Of a stretch of 64,000 nt of DNA, positions 1 to 13,980 are shown one piece after another. The DNA is from Ciona savignyi (lineage: Eukaryota > Chordata > Ascidiacea > Phlebobranchia > Cionidae). The notes beneath the pieces were generated by a model. That model searched no databases. It saw only the letters and a program-made list of their open reading frames with translations, and was not told the DNA's origin. The stretch lies in NCBI GenBank assembly GCA_000149265.1, contig CH002357.1, positions 465,526-529,525 on the forward strand, read 5' to 3'. The position numbers and the translations under genes were made by a program. Each line of letters opens with the position of its first letter. The first letter of the stretch is position 1.

Positions 1-3000
1 ATAGCATACACAAACACCGGGCTAGCTCTATACTCCATTTGCGCAGGTTGAGAGTTTGTTTTAACTCGCTGTTGTTGGTTCTGTCATGTAATATAAATTT
101 TCGTCGTAAGAACTTTTCATCTCTTTGTATCAACGCCGACTCTTAATCTCTAGTCGCCCTGGTTAATAAGTCATAAACCGCGGTCAGATTACTGCGTAAT
201 TAGAAAATAAAACGCGGTGCCAAGGATATAAATTTTAATTACGAGCCTGGAGCAAAATCGGCAAAACAATCTGAACTCAGGGACATATAAACTATATTAA
301 ATAATCTAATTTCCTCCCTCGCTTAATGTTTACAGCCTACCTAACAATAAATAATACTTAGTCAACATTTCGTCGAATACCCCACACCATATCTATACTG
401 ATGGCGCAAAACATCGTTGCTTCCTAAATCAATCTATCATCACGCTGCGGTCGACCAAAAGCAACAATCCACCTTGGCAGCACACCTTATCCTTACACGC
501 TGTCATCACTTCAAAGTATAAAGCTTCTGATTTTGTCCAATACGACCTTGACCTTTACTTTCTATCCCAATGACAGAATTGCCCGAGCGATATACCTCCG
601 AATATACAAGTTATTGAACCCGAATGAACTAAAATGACTGGTTCGTGCTGCTCGTTCATTCCTATGCCGACCGTAATTTCCATGCAATTACTCCGGAACG
701 CACGATTAAACTGCCACGTCGTCCAACTAGCATAAGTAATGCTTTGTTCAGGCTTACAACTCAATTATCTTTGCTTGGTTTGAATATTATCTCAACGGGA
801 GTAAGACGATTTACCAACAGGAATCTACCAATTTAAACCTATGTGGAAAGTTATAACAAAAACACCACATCTTATTCAAGTTGCGAAAGCATCAAGTAAA
901 ATTATATTTGTTCAATATTCGTTATTACTCTAACTAAAACCTTTGGCAAAAATCAACAAAATATACGACTGTTCGGAAATCCACCCAGTGAAACTCAATC
1001 TATAAAGTGTCCGTCGTCTATCTCTACACAACTCAGTGGCAGTTTGCTTTCGCTCGACTCATTCGCCACATATTCCGCCGACTGTTTGACCTATTTTTTC
1101 AGCGAGGCCTGGTTAAAAGCAAGTAACCGAAAAACTGAGAGAAGACTGAAGTTGAATTCCAGACTGCCTTGTCTCGTCGCTCTATACATGACGTGTGTAA
1201 CCCAGCTTAATTCGTAGGCACAAACTTCTTCTGTTTGACAAGCAAAGATGTGACAGACACTAATTCAGTATTAATATCATTTTAAACTTTTTTACATTAT
1301 GTGCTGGTTCCAAATTGTATTTGCTTCCATTAAAGCAGTGTACAAAGCGAAATGAAGACAACTTCGGCAAATATTTGAAACAGAGCCTACTCTGCCAATT
1401 TGTTTGTCTAAAACTCTAAAATATAAGACAAACCAAAATGGGTTGGCTATTATTAATCTTGTACGTGTAACTACAATGGTAAATAAAAACACGTGACTAA
1501 GCATGACACAAAATAGCAGTAATGTTGTTGTATTTATTTCCGCTGCCTGTTAAAACCTTTTCTGACTACTTTATGAACACATTTGTTATTGCCACAATCA
1601 GGCTGCTGTTAAACTAAAAGTCATCTACTTCATTAACGAAATAGCAGGTTGTAACGATGCTTTCAACCCATTTAAATATGTCCTACCCAAAATCTCCTGA
1701 ATAGCCACAACCAATATTCAATCCGTATCTAATAATCTGAGGCGAATAATGCTTTATACATGTTAGATTGTAACTATTGATCCGTATTCATTGGTATTGG
1801 TCGATATTTGTTCTACCTGTCATTGAGTGGATAGATCAAATTCTGTTGATTGCACAAGCCTTCGCGGCATAGTTTCGGGCTTAAGGTGTTAAATTCCCCT
1901 GTTAGCTTTCCGGTGAATAGCGACTAAGTAATTTTATTGTGCATCGCCGGCTTACGATTTCACTGACGTAATGGTAACACACGAAATCCCCGAACGGTAT
2001 CTCGATGACGTAATCGTTTAGCATTTTTACGTTATATCATCCATGCAGGTTTTATTTCCATGTGCGCCATTCCTTTACTAAAAACTTTACCGTAACTGTA
2101 CGGACCACCCTGACGATCGCTAAAACCGCGAAAGTAGCCGTTACAATACTTTGCCTTAATAAATTGAATTCCATATCAGCGGTAACAAAAGACTGACGAT
2201 TTTCCGTCTAGAATATTACATTAGCCCACTGAGAACGTTCTTCTGCCAGAAACACTCGCACAAAAGTTTAATCTACCCCGAATATTTCGATTCACATTTC
2301 TCCAGAAATTCAACGCCGCCTTTAGATTGTCCCTCAACAAAACAGTCATTGGTGTTCGGCGTTGCGTTAACGCTCACAAAGGCCGGCGAGAACAACATGT
2401 TCAAAGTAGTAATCGGTAGTCGAAGGACATCGAAGAATGTATACAGCGGTACACAAATGCAAGTATAAAGAGACGCAACAACGCAACAACAAAACTTCAC
2501 GAAAACCACCCGAAACTGGATTTCGAAACACGCGAAAAGAAAAAGCCATCACAAATTCAACTTTTTTGGGGAGAATGTCCATTCTTAACGTAGTTACACC
2601 ACCAACTACACATAGCTTCGCAATTTGTTGTTTAATATGGGCGAAGCTTCCTTACGCAATAAAATACTTACGCGCCTTTCTTTAAAGGTTGTAAAATCTG
2701 TGACGATGCGAACGAAAACGCTAATTTTACAACTTGGTCGAAAATCTGAGTGCTTATTCATGGACATTTTTACTTGTGGTTTGTTGGGAGAATAGATTTT
2801 TTTAAAGGCGGATTGTTCGGTGTTTTGGGTGTACATTAATTTTTACTCGTGTGTAACTGGGTCGGTTACCCAACAATGACTGCCACACCCAATGTCAAAG
2901 AAGTACATGTTGTAGAAGTTACTATAGTTTGTCGTTCTTTCTTTTCATTTTACACTTTTAATTGTTATAATTAGTGATTTAATGGATGAAGCGAATTTAT

Positions 3001-5433
3001 AATAATTTTGCTTTTCTACATCATGTAATGAACGCATTTTTTAAATTTGGTGCCAGTTGTTTTCATTGATAGTTGTGTGGTCTAGTATTTATATTACGTC
3101 ACTATTATTGCCACAAAAAGGAACATATAGATTAGCATCGAAGTGAATCGGGTGCCGGATGTTTCAAAGCTAAATGATTAAGTCAAACGAAGCAGATCGA
3201 CAAAGAGATTGCGTTATAAAAAGTCACTACAAACAAACCCTGCAACCCGACCTCGTCACAAAGCTGCCTTGTTATCATGCACACCAGGTTAGAACCATTT
3301 CCAGGTGGCAAATCTTGAGTTTTTAAGAGTTCGATTTATCAAGATGGCGTGCGGCGATACTCTTGAAAAACTGGTTTAAACGAAATATTGAGATAGATGT
3401 AGCACTGCTTGTTATGTCGTTTTTATTATACCTTGTATTTTCGGACCATAATTTCGGCACTTCCACGAGCACTTGTGAAGTTATAATTAAACTTTTACAA
3501 ATTAATTGCCCACAGAATGTAAGTTCAATATTTGTAGCTGGATATTACAACAGAGATCGATGTGAGTATTGCCTCTGGGCGTAAGTCTTGCGAAATCCGC
3601 CCGACGCGCTGTCTAACGAAACTTGCAATTGTGTAAATTTTCGACCATCATTATCGCCACCGCACAGTCGATTTTATTGCGTCACCAGCTGACCCCACAC
3701 CTGACAAAGCTGGCACGTGACTTACCAGCAGGGACGACATCCACTCGGTTTCGATTTCCAATTCAATCTTTGAAAGAAACGACTCGGTATTGTTAACGAA
3801 GTCAGCGTCAGTTCCTTTGTTTCCAGTGTTATTAAATTCGGTTTGTTTGAGCGTGTAAAATAGGATTAAAGATTAATGTTTTGTTGCTTTGCAATCGTGT
3901 TTACACTGAGTACCGTGACTTATTTCGACTGAACCAAAACAAGCGATCCCGCAGAGGTTCCATAAACAAAACAAAGGCGCCAATATTGCGTTGATTAATT
4001 GAAACACAGTTTCCGCCCGACAAGAATTGGTTTATAAACGCAAAACCCAGTGCGTCTCAGAACACCTCTGTTTATCGTTATCTTTTCGCAGCCACAACAC
4101 AGGGCAATTTGAAACCTGTGTGGTCGCTGCTCCATAAAAAGGCTTTTAGTACTCCTGATGGACTGTACTGACCATATGTCGTATTAAAATTCCACTCCAT
4201 TTTTGACGTTTTGAACTTAGCTTATGCAAACGGCGGTGCAACAGCCTAAGCTGCATATTAAATCGATGGCTTATCCGTAGAAATCAATTCGCGCACGCCA
4301 TTCTAGGCTAAAGGCTGTTTGTATTCAGAACACCGTTAAATTCTACAATGGCACGTAAATTTCGTAGTTTTATATAATTCCGAATTCCGAAATACAAAAT
4401 CTCGTAAACCTGAAGAGAGTTTTAATCTATAGCTTACTACTACAGTGTTGGCTACACAAAGACTTAGCCTCTATACGATTCAGGCGTCATTATAGCTGAG
4501 CAATAAAGGTAAAATAGAATTTTCCTAATAATCCTTTTATCATATGTAAGAAATGCTTCGAGTTAACATCTACCAAATATGTCTGTATACCAAATATGTC
4601 TCTTCTTGTTTTGAAGGTACATATATACTTACTGATAGATGATGCTCATCATCATACAATAGGAACATTGTGCGAGGCAATAAGCCTCACTGCATTTCGT
4701 GCAGAAACACATTGCCACAAGGCAAACCCACTAAAAACCGACATTAGTTATGTTTAACGGACATGCGTACTTCAGTCCTTTAACTGTTCACAAACAGCTG
4801 GTTTGTACCTTTCCGAGCACTGCTTTAGCCATATTTGTCACCTATGAGCTCCCAATAATAAACATAAGTGTGTGCGGCTTATTCAATCGGGTTAACTTAC
4901 CACAATGCTGACACGTGTAATCTTAGATTATCCGATCATTTATTTCTGTTTTCTAACATTGGGCGTTACGTGAGGAAAAAACGGTCATCGGGATCTTCAT
5001 TTTAAACGGATTGTGGTCGATCGAGTATGCGCTAAAAGATTATAAATTGGCAGCCGAAATCGTCAGCGCCCAATACCATCCAGTTTTGGACAATTAATTT
5101 AAATCATCAGCGGTGATAACTTTTTACATTGCGCATGCTCACTTTACATTCATGTATTTTAAAGGAACATTTCGCCAACCGCACTTCAAACGAGTATTTC
5201 CGCAAACGTCTACCTACACAGTTTGATGTTTGGACTGTTTCACCGCAAAGGGAAACGATTCGTGAAATCAAAACGAACAAGTTTAAAATGCGGTGATTCT
5301 CTTATTAATATTATTGGATCCCTCGGGATTTCCGCATACAAAATTAAACAAAAGAATTGCAGACTGCTAAACCGTATATCCCCATTCAGACAAAGGCCGC
5401 AAATCTAATGATTGCAACATCCACTTCACTTAC
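1..5433. other. No supported gene
   Basis: I see only short open frames here, without coherent protein-like composition, partner exons or paired splice sites. A short ATG frame begins at 3344 in a Kozak-like context but stops after about a dozen codons. A 15-base direct repeat lies near 4571-4602. The stretch could hold regulatory sequence or the 3' end of the minus-strand gene to its right. Nothing more can be supported. Confidence 0.5.
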
Positions 5434-7794
5434 CGAGTTGGCGGTTTTCCTATGATATGTCCGTAAATCCTGGATCTTTTTGGGCTCGTGATTGTGTAAA
5501 GTAAAACCGGGTACAGGAGCCAGGAAACGTATACAGTGTAAACGCATGAATAGCTGTACCACTGCAGTGAAACGGCGATCCATTTTAAACATACAACGAA
5601 GGAGAGAAGTGGACGTGATATGAGCGCTCCCCACTCCTCTAACGACACCTAGTGATTAAAATGATTTGAACGTTCGCACTCGTCATTTAATTGGCAATAT
5701 GAAACGTTTTACTGATAAAAGTATAGAATCGTTTGCCTCTTTTATACAGTAATTGCTAAAAAGTATAAATGTTTAGTCGTATGGACAAATAGTTAACACG
5801 ACAGATCATACATTGAACTGTAAGAAAAACGGACGTAGTAACGAACCCATTATGGGTTCAAAACATAAGTAGGTAAAAAAAGCTAAAAATATATTTCGAG
5901 AGGTACAGTAATAGATAAACATCAAAAAAACATACCATTTTTCCGTTTCGCTCCACCTTCCTCAGAACCATCCATTCAACCACAGAAATGATGATTGTAC
6001 TTGTACAGCCCCAGGTTGAAATCGCAAAAGCGACCGTGAGCGAAGTAGATGGCCACGTCATCCAGCATATTGGCATAATCTTGTCAGATTTTATATCCAG
6101 TATATTAGCTAAATATTCCGTTTCTTGAACAACTCTTTTTAGAGGGTTGTTTGTGATTGCAACTACAGTTTCTTTGGTCAAACCACCCACCATGACCAAT
6201 ATTGGAGAACTCTGCTCATGTTCAGTCCCATTTAACCCAATCTGCAGTTTCGTCTCTGGCATCGTGTGGTTTTCCGCAAAAAGAGTGGCAGCAATTGTGG
6301 GATGAACTTGATTGTGGAAGTAGTAGTTGAGCATGAAGTTGAGGGGCATGGTTATCAGTGCTGGTATTCCTGCAAAGGTCCGTATACACATTAATATTTT
6401 ACTATGATTTGTATATTTATAAAGGGTTAGGTTAACGACTTTTATCGCTTTAATTTTTATGTGTCTTTCAATAGCTCTTTCTAACATAAATCTAACTATG
6501 ACTGACTTATTTATCAATATCAGTTCAGCCAAATTTAAATTATAGGTAATGAAAATCCTTCTCATTATTCAACTGTGATCTATTTCTGTACACTAAACCA
6601 AAAATCTGGATTGATTTTCGTTGACCATATCTTTAAAGGCTAGGTACATTCGCTTAAACGTTTATTGGGACCACATATTCAGATACACACTAGGGCAAGT
6701 TTGGTTGTTGCGGGTCGCGTGTCACCTCAAAGATACAAACAACCATTCGCTATCATTAAAGTTTGTGTGTACATCTCGTCTTAATTATGTTGCCTGCTAC
6801 TTACCAAGTGTAAATAAAATGGTCTTGACTCTGATAAAACGCTTGCTCATACACGCCACCTTGCGAGTGTTAAGATTGAGCACATTCGCAGCCAAGATGC
6901 ATTGAGTTTCCATCATCATTATGCACTGTTTCAAACATTTGTAGAGTAAGGACTTTTTTTAGGTTTTTACAAGTCTAGCCAAAAATGTATTAAGCTTTAG
7001 TGCTGTGGTGGCTAAGCGGAAGTTATGTGTTCGATTCCATAGATCGCCTAAAACGTATGGTTATGTTAATGACCAAGCCACTTTTCAAGTACTGTTTAAA
7101 ATAAATAATGTCGACACCAAAACACAATAGAAGTAAACAGAAGGGCGTGTTTTGATGTATCGCTTTGAGGATAAAAATAAGTTATGCGCCTTGCGCCTGT
7201 TGATAAAATTAACTTTCATTGTAAAAAGTTTTGTCTGGAAATTTCGGAGAGAAAGAACTAACTGATCCAATTTTAAACTTTCGTCTGAAAATCAATAATA
7301 TTAATGAGCTTATTTCGGCAGAACTAACCTGTAAAGCAAGTCCAATCAATGGAAAAATTGCTTTGTTTATTAGTGGACAAAACAGCTGGATTCCAGTCGT
7401 AGAAGCTATTGATGCTATGATTGACAGATACAAAATTGTGTGCACCATTTTTATGGCACCACTTAGCTCTTTTTCCTGGTAATAAATTGCGTAAATATTG
7501 GACAATTAGATTTACACAAAAACTTCACTCAAGAAAATGAAAAAAATGATGTTAATGCTCAGTTTAAAGTTGATATTACATTAGCAAAATAAGTAAAAGC
7601 AGTGGCAATGATGTTCCGTGTACATAACATACCTTCCTGCGCAGAACCACAATCCATCTTTTTCGATTCCTTACTTTGGAATAGATGAAACAGCCGATTA
7701 AAGCTGTAACTGTGAGAGAACTTATCGAGAGCATCAACACATTATCCCTGCCCACCCAAGCGGACGGAGGGCGACCGTTTGGCCCTTCATTCAT
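5434..7794 (-). CDS. Putative multi-pass membrane protein, possibly a rhodopsin-like receptor (incomplete model)
   Basis: Three exon-like pieces lie on the minus strand. Exon A (7794-7633) starts with ATG, encodes a Ser/Thr-rich hydrophobic helix followed by a very basic stretch (KVRNRKRW) and ends at a GTATGT donor. Exon B (6369-5936) has a CAG acceptor and a GTATGT donor. It encodes hydrophobic segments around an extracellular-looking loop with NHT and NGT glycosylation sequons. Exon C (about 5636-5434) ends at a GTAAGT donor and encodes two more helices, the last ending YPVLLYTITSPKRSRI, which resembles the NPxxY end of TM7 in class A receptors. Phases of A (0) and B (1) do not join, so at least one exon is missing. 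A hydrophobic open stretch with splice borders at about 7475-7330 (minus) is a candidate. No terminal exon was found. The family is inferred from topology only. Confidence 0.35.
7003..7052 (+). repeat. tRNA-like fragment (decayed SINE head)
   Basis: The sequence carries an A-box-like TGGCTAAGCGG and, only about 15 bases later, a B-box-like GTTCGATTCC. The anticodon arm between them is mostly missing, so this is not a working tRNA. It is best read as a truncated tRNA-derived SINE head inside an intron of the putative membrane protein gene. Confidence 0.4.
7231..7595 (+). pseudogene. Possible decayed coding fragment, unknown family
   Basis: A plus-strand frame from 7231 to 7482 reads like real protein, with a mix of hydrophobic and charged residues and segments such as NELISAELTCKASPINGKIA and VVEAIDAMIDRYKIVCTIF. 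After a stop, a shifted frame (about 7485-7592) continues in protein-like style (GQLDLHKNFTQENEKND) to a TAA. This would suit a frameshifted, intronless remnant. The opposite strand over the same bases also reads as a hydrophobic exon with plausible splice borders, so the coding strand is ambiguous. I do not recognise the family. Confidence 0.22.
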
Positions 7795-10630
7795 TATTAA
7801 CTGGAACCTATCGATAATATACCTCTCAAATTGAACCTAACCTACGGACAACAATTTAGTGGGTGCAGTCAACTTAAATCGGACCACCTGTAGTTGTATA
7901 AGTATTTACAGCTTTAATATTTTCAATAGAATTCGTAGATCCCAGAGGCTGCAAAATGAGCCAGTGCACATTATTCTTGCTTAGAATTCTCACGCCGCCA
8001 GTTGGTCTCCAGGGCTTTGATGACATTGATCAGTTTAGTTATTGGGGAATCCGGATTTTAAAGCTGCAAGCGGATTGCGTCAAAAAATCAAAGAAACGAT
8101 TAATTGAATTACCAACAACCCAGCCGACTTTTGCACTTATAGAAAAGTACCATATTTAAATTGGTATTTATGTCACTTTAAAAATTCATCAGAGTGGGAT
8201 TTTGTACCGGCAATAAAAAAATTGTTTGCACCTAGAAATATGGAAATAATTTTTTGCTAAAACTAACAAAGGGTTTACCTAATCATCCTGGATTTGTCCC
8301 TGAGAGACTAATTCTAAGTGACCCTGATTCGTCAGAGTGGAAAAATAAGGTCACCAGTACAAAGCTTTTAACAATTGATTCTTTCACTCTAATGGGTTCC
8401 CTGCTGGCTTCATCTTATTGCACATATCATTAGTAACCACTGTACGAGTAGAAATGGGACAAACAAAACGAAATTCTAACACTGCACAATACACAGTCTT
8501 GGTTTACACGCATAAACGCTGACCTGTAACTTACACACAGCCTCATCTAATATGCACAAACGGCGGCGCCGTGTATATACTCTCATAAATAATATATGGC
8601 ACAGGAAAATAGTATTTCTAATTGAGTGCTTAGCTGGTTCACTCTGCGGGTTAGTTGGCTTTACTAGAGATTCCGTTTGCCCCTTAATCCATTGAGAATA
8701 CTTACTGCATTCTCAGCGACAAAACGTGAAACTCTCGAGTGTTGCTTTATACTTAAGGAGCCGCTTGTCTGTTTGTTTACATCCATTAACGCCCAACAAA
8801 ATACAACTAGAACATTGCCGAGTATAGAGCCTTGTGGTTTATCCTGATGTAACATTAGACCGTTCCTTTAACATACAACCAACTACAACGCCACTGGTCA
8901 TTCCCGCGCGATTCAAAATAAAGCTGTCGTTCCCACCCCGCTAAGCTGAAATACGGAGCTAAAATGAAATCTATCGATCAGAAAGCGCATGCACCAGTAC
9001 TACACGAAGAAGATAAATGAATAGAAATCTCGATCGATTATACGACCACTGCCTGACCACTTCTGCGAAACAACAGCTGCTCCAGTAAGTATCTTTATTG
9101 ATCACGCATTATATAAATCTTAGTTAAACCGAATCTCCAATGGAAAAACTATGGATAATTGCCCATTTATCTTAATGCATAGAAACATGCTGACCATTAC
9201 GGATGTACCTTGTTTATTTAACCAGCAGCAAATATAGTGGAGCCAGAGGTTACGATCAGTACTATATTATAATTATGGTCATCTAGACTTCTCTTTTACA
9301 ACAATCTAAGATGAAATATTTTTGTGTTTGGTTAGGCTTGTTCAAGAGGTAATGAAACCGCTTGACTTGACTTCCTTAGCTTCTCCATTTACAAGCATTA
9401 GCTTTCTGAAGATGTCGGCAGTTATAAAATGTGACGTTATGCGTAAATGTATGGTGGACTGACACTTTGTAAGAAGAAAACAAGTCTAGTTTTAGTGTCG
9501 TATATATATATATATAGTCCTGTAGTATTCATGAATAGTAGGTATTTAGTATCGCACGCACTGGTTTTGTTTCCTCATATTTGCTGATTGTGATTAGGCG
9601 CTTTGTAATAATCGAAATACACAGTATTGTGTTACCACACAGTCATTGCGGTTTGTGTTTGTTCAGGTTTAGATTTATAATTCCGTATGAATTGTGTTTG
9701 TGGAAAGGTATTAAACATTACCATTTCTTATAGACCTATCTTTTTTTACTTACACAGACAATAATATTCTGACATAAAGATTTTTTTCAGTTTAGAGAAA
9801 AAAAATGAATGGACTTATTCAAGCGTGGTCGTATTGTTAGCGGTGCCTCGCTATTCTGCTAGATCAATTATGACCGTCGCGTAGAGTGAGAGAGCGTGCT
9901 CATTTTGTTTTGATTCTTCTGGACCTGAATATAAACGGAAGTACCGAAGGTATAAAGCGTTACTGTAAATAAGCTTACATAGGACCGGCATTTGACTGAT
10001 AAGCAATTGTTTCAGATTAGCCTGCAGGCATAAAAGCGTTGTAATGCTAAACGTCACAATCGTGTACGTAAAATACCGCACTGTTACGTCGCCCAGACTC
10101 TTTTATATTGTAATTGGTTTAGTTTAAAGTATTATCGAGCTTAGACAAGATGTATAGGCAGGGTAGAAAGAGTCTATATTTAGAAGTATGGTACACGATT
10201 TTACTTCGGTGTAAAGGATATCTCTACATTCTAATGGTAATTTAGCTTAGCATGAATAATGTATTAAGGATCAGCCCAACAACATTTACCAAAGGCAAAC
10301 GCGTATTTTTTTGCTGTAAATTACATTTTCTTTTGTATTTTCTTCTACGGAACGTTCGTGACAGTAAAATCCAGGGGGTTGTCAAATCTGACTGAAACTT
10401 TAATTTTTATTTGCAGTTTTCGTAAAGTGGTTAATATATTTTATATGTATTGGATTCGTTTGATGTCTACCAGTACGTACGATACTCTGTAACATGATAC
10501 GTAATTACCGAGAACTCCAAACATTCAAATGTCGTTAACAACCGCTAATCCGTGTAACTTGTCAGGTAAGTTTAAATCTGATGCAGGTAACAACAGAAAT
10601 TAATCATAATCTGATTATTCCAAAGGGTCA
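7795..10630. other. Intergenic, divergent 5' region; one protein-like remnant
   Basis: This separates the minus-strand membrane protein start from the SLC10 start, so it may hold promoters for both. Plus-strand open stretches at about 8001-8159 and 8269-8433 have protein-like composition (for example SDPDSSEWKNKVTSTKLLTI) but no joined exons, and could be remnants of an old insertion. A short TA microsatellite lies at about 9500-9517. No gene is supported. Confidence 0.4.
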
Positions 10631-13600
10631 ATGAATGTTTCTACCTTGAATCAAACAGAATGCTTGAATGTCACAATACCACCCTTGACTGTGGACAATT
10701 CTGCTTTGGTTGCTGCGAGCAATGCTACGAGAATCGCATCTGCGTAAGTTAAATAGCTTAAGTATAAGTTAAAATTGCGTCTTTGTATTTGAACATTGCC
10801 CCGCTTTAAAGGCAAGCTTGATCTTAATAACGCCAAGGTTAATATGCTTTCTAGGGTATTGATTGCCGTCGTCATGTTTGGATTTGGTTGCTCGATTGAA
10901 CTAAAGAAAGTGTTGACTTACTATAAGCAACCTAAACGATTTGTCGTAGCCTTGGCTTTGCAATTAATAGGAATGCCACGTAAGAATGAATTATGTGTAA
11001 AAATAGGACTATTTAACAATATGTTATTTTCTTGTCTAGTTCTCGGGTTCGGACTGTCAGAAGCTGTTCAGATGACTCCACCAGAAGCTACTGGTGTTTA
11101 CATACAGGGTAGTTGCCCAGGTGGTACTTACAGCAATCTCGCTTCTTACTGGTTAGACGGCGATGTAAATTTTAGGTAAATATTCAAATTCTTAATAAAA
11201 AGAAGCCGTCCAAGCATTTTCTCACAAAAACATGTGCGGGGAGCCACACCTAGTCGGGAAGTTACACTTCATAGCTTTTAGTTTATATAGCTTATGTGGT
11301 TCATTTACAACGATAACGAAATTTATAACTTGGATACATTGTGATATGCTTTTATAACTATTTTTGTTTCTCAGTGTTGTTATGACAACAGTTTCAACAT
11401 TACTGGCGATGGGCACGATGCCCCTCTGGTTGTTCTTGTTTCCTCTCATGAGCAACTCAAACAACACGCTAAGAGTTCCTTTCGACCAATTAGGTAAAAA
11501 ACCAGCTCATATACTTTATGCGATGGTTGACTGCCAAAACGTCGTGGACAGAAAAATAAGCGGGCAGGAGACTTTCTGTAATAACAAGGCAGGTTGCTGG
11601 ACCGTTGCCTCTGTTTTAAAAGTCACCATGTACGTGCTGTCATCCATTACGTGACGTCTTTATCCTAACTATAGGACATGGGGATATCCACAATGTGTTT
11701 GATGCATAACGCTATTTGTGCTGTTGCTAAGCCAAGAAATTGTTGCTGTGATTTCGTCTTGTCCCCTTTAAAAATTTTGACTTTATTTTTCGTTTACTCT
11801 TTAACTACAGAATTACCTTAACAGTAACTAATGCCAAAATAAGCACATAGTAACATATTATATAATGCCAAAACACGCACACAATTTCATCATGGGATTT
11901 TTACATCATCTGTGGCAATATTTTTTACAAATTATAAAGACGTCATTTTTCTAGAAAAAGATAAACATTTGAAATTGCTGTATTGAAAAGATTATAGAAT
12001 AAATAAATTATTTAATTTTATTTAGCTTTAATCTACAAAGGCCTGTTGTCACTTATATTGTGCATGTCTTCACTACCAGACTAATAGTTTAACTTTCCAG
12101 GTTTCGCATTGTTAGGGATAATTCCACCGGTTTTACTTGGTTTGCCTGTAAACTACAAGTTCCCCAAGCGAGCACCGCTTATTACCAAGGTATTATCTCA
12201 AGGGCTTTACTGTTTTCACCACTTTTAATATCAAACTGTGTTCTGAAACTAAATTTTCATGTAAACAAACGTTTTATTTCATTTTAATAAAGGCTTAAGG
12301 TAACTTTATTTTTTATGTATAGATCTGCACGGCATCAGGATTCGGTGGAATTGTTTTGATGAGCATTATACTCGCTGCAACTCAGAGAGTCAATTACTCA
12401 ATTTCATGGCGACAAATTGTTGTAAGTGTAGTAAAATTGCATGTTGATCAAAACACAAAACATTTGTTCCTCTTCCAGTAACTTATAACTCTAAATTTGC
12501 TACAAAATATATGTTTGTATACAACGTTTTGCAACTTTTTGATTTTCCACACAGCTCGGGACTTTATATAAAGCATTGATGTTCTTAACTTCAAGCGGAT
12601 GGCTCATTTGTATAGCTTAACGATAGAAATCGTAATATCTTCTTGCAATATAGCAATACAAACCGCAATTTTTTTAAATTAACAACATAGGTTATATAAT
12701 AACTGTTATATTGAATTTGAGCAATACGGTTTGTGCGGAACTAGGGAGTAGGGTCCTATGCCCAATGTCTTTTTATCTATAAAATATATAACACGCAGTC
12801 AAACTCCCGTTACATGGTCAAAACCAATTGCTATTCCTGAGAATTACTGCGAGACAATATACGAACAATGTTATAACCAATGGATTTTATCGATTCCACA
12901 AATTGCAAACTATAACCTCTGAGCCACATATAAACACCGTAATAGCTTTGTATAAAAATGGACCGTTCGAAACAAGAAAACTGACCGATACATCCATGTT
13001 TATTCATAAACCTTAAATAACTAAACATATTGTCAGTTGTAACCGTTGAAGCTTTCCATAGGTTTTGTTGTTGTTTCCATCAATCGGGTTAACTGCTGGA
13101 TACTTAGCAACGAGACTGCCGTGGCTAAAATACGACGTTGCGCAAAGGCGAACTGTGGCCATCGAGACCGGAATGCAAAATACAGCTCTGGGCGTCTCAA
13201 TTGTCCTAATATCATTCAGGTCAGGGGTATTTTTACGAACTTTTTATGCAAGCCTTTCGATCTAAAGCTAATAAACAAAGACGTTAGTTTGTTGTGGTTA
13301 AGAAATACGAGTCTTCCCCTGCCATATGGTTGCTTGACGATTTTGCAGAAAAGCATCATACCTATTGACTGGCCATTTGCGAAAGCTTTCATTTTGTTAT
13401 ATTTAAAGGTAGAGTTTTTAATTACAGCATATTAAGATGCATATTTTTTGTCAAAAGATAATAATTCAAGACAGATAACATGATATGACATTGTTGATTT
13501 TACACAGTATCACTCTACCGGAGTTCGGGACCATACTTCTATTTCCTGCCATCTATGGCGGGTTACAAGTCTTTCTAACACTGCCCGTCGTTGCAGTATA

Positions 13601-13733
13601 CCGTCTTTTAAAATGGAGGGGGCATAATTGTCTCATTCCCGCTGAAACCGGGGAACCCCCGACTAATGGGGAAAACGGCATTACCAACCCCGCTTTTGAA
13701 GCCGATTCTGCGCATGAACCTACTAATGCGTGA
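10631..13733 (+). CDS. SLC10-family sodium/bile-acid-type cotransporter
   Basis: Eight exons join in frame to 354 aa: 10631-10743, 10855-10979, 11040-11175, 11375-11493, 12101-12189, 12323-12421, 13062-13219 and 13508-13733. The length fits vertebrate SLC10A1/A2 (about 350 aa). The N-terminus has several N-glycosylation sequons (NVS, NQT, NVT), as expected for an extracellular N-tail. Family landmarks are FGFGCSIELKK after the first helices, GSCPGGTYSNL (residues about 103-113), the DGDVNF-SVVMTT-STLLAMG helix, and ETGMQNT (residues 262-268), which matches the sodium-site segment of the family. The tail is hydrophilic. It should be a plasma-membrane Na+-coupled importer of bile-acid-like or sulphated organic anions. 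The paralogue within SLC10 is not resolved. The intron at 10980-11039 is only 60 bases. The start is the first ATG before the glycosylated tail. Confidence 0.93.
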
Positions 13734-13974
13734 AGAATGACGTATATATTTTCTTTGTTTATATGTGAGCTTGGCGTACTTGCAATTGTTTTGTTTTCAA
13801 TTATTAGCGGCAATTTCACAATAAAAAATATTCCCAAACACTGCTTTTCTAAGATGCATTAACCATTTTGTTTTTAAGGCGAATTAAGTTTGGTTCATTG
13901 TGTCATATTTTAAAGATTTGTATAAATGGGTGTATGCTTAATATTTGTTTTATATAAAAAATACGTTCTCGAAA

Positions 13975-13980
13975 AATAAA
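13975..13980 (+). terminator. Poly(A) signal of the SLC10 gene
   Basis: An AATAAA hexamer lies about 240 bases after the SLC10 stop codon. A strong pyrimidine-rich 3' splice acceptor (ending TTCTAG at 14004) lies only 24 bases further on. Confidence 0.6.

Noticed and set aside
555-836. Overlapping open frames of 60-70 codons on both strands
   Set aside because: No protein-like composition, no partner exons and no splice context; length is expected by chance in this base composition.
3363-3584. Plus-strand frame of 73 codons with a hydrophobic start
   Set aside because: It starts at a non-ATG codon, has no joined exons, and I found no recognisable motif.
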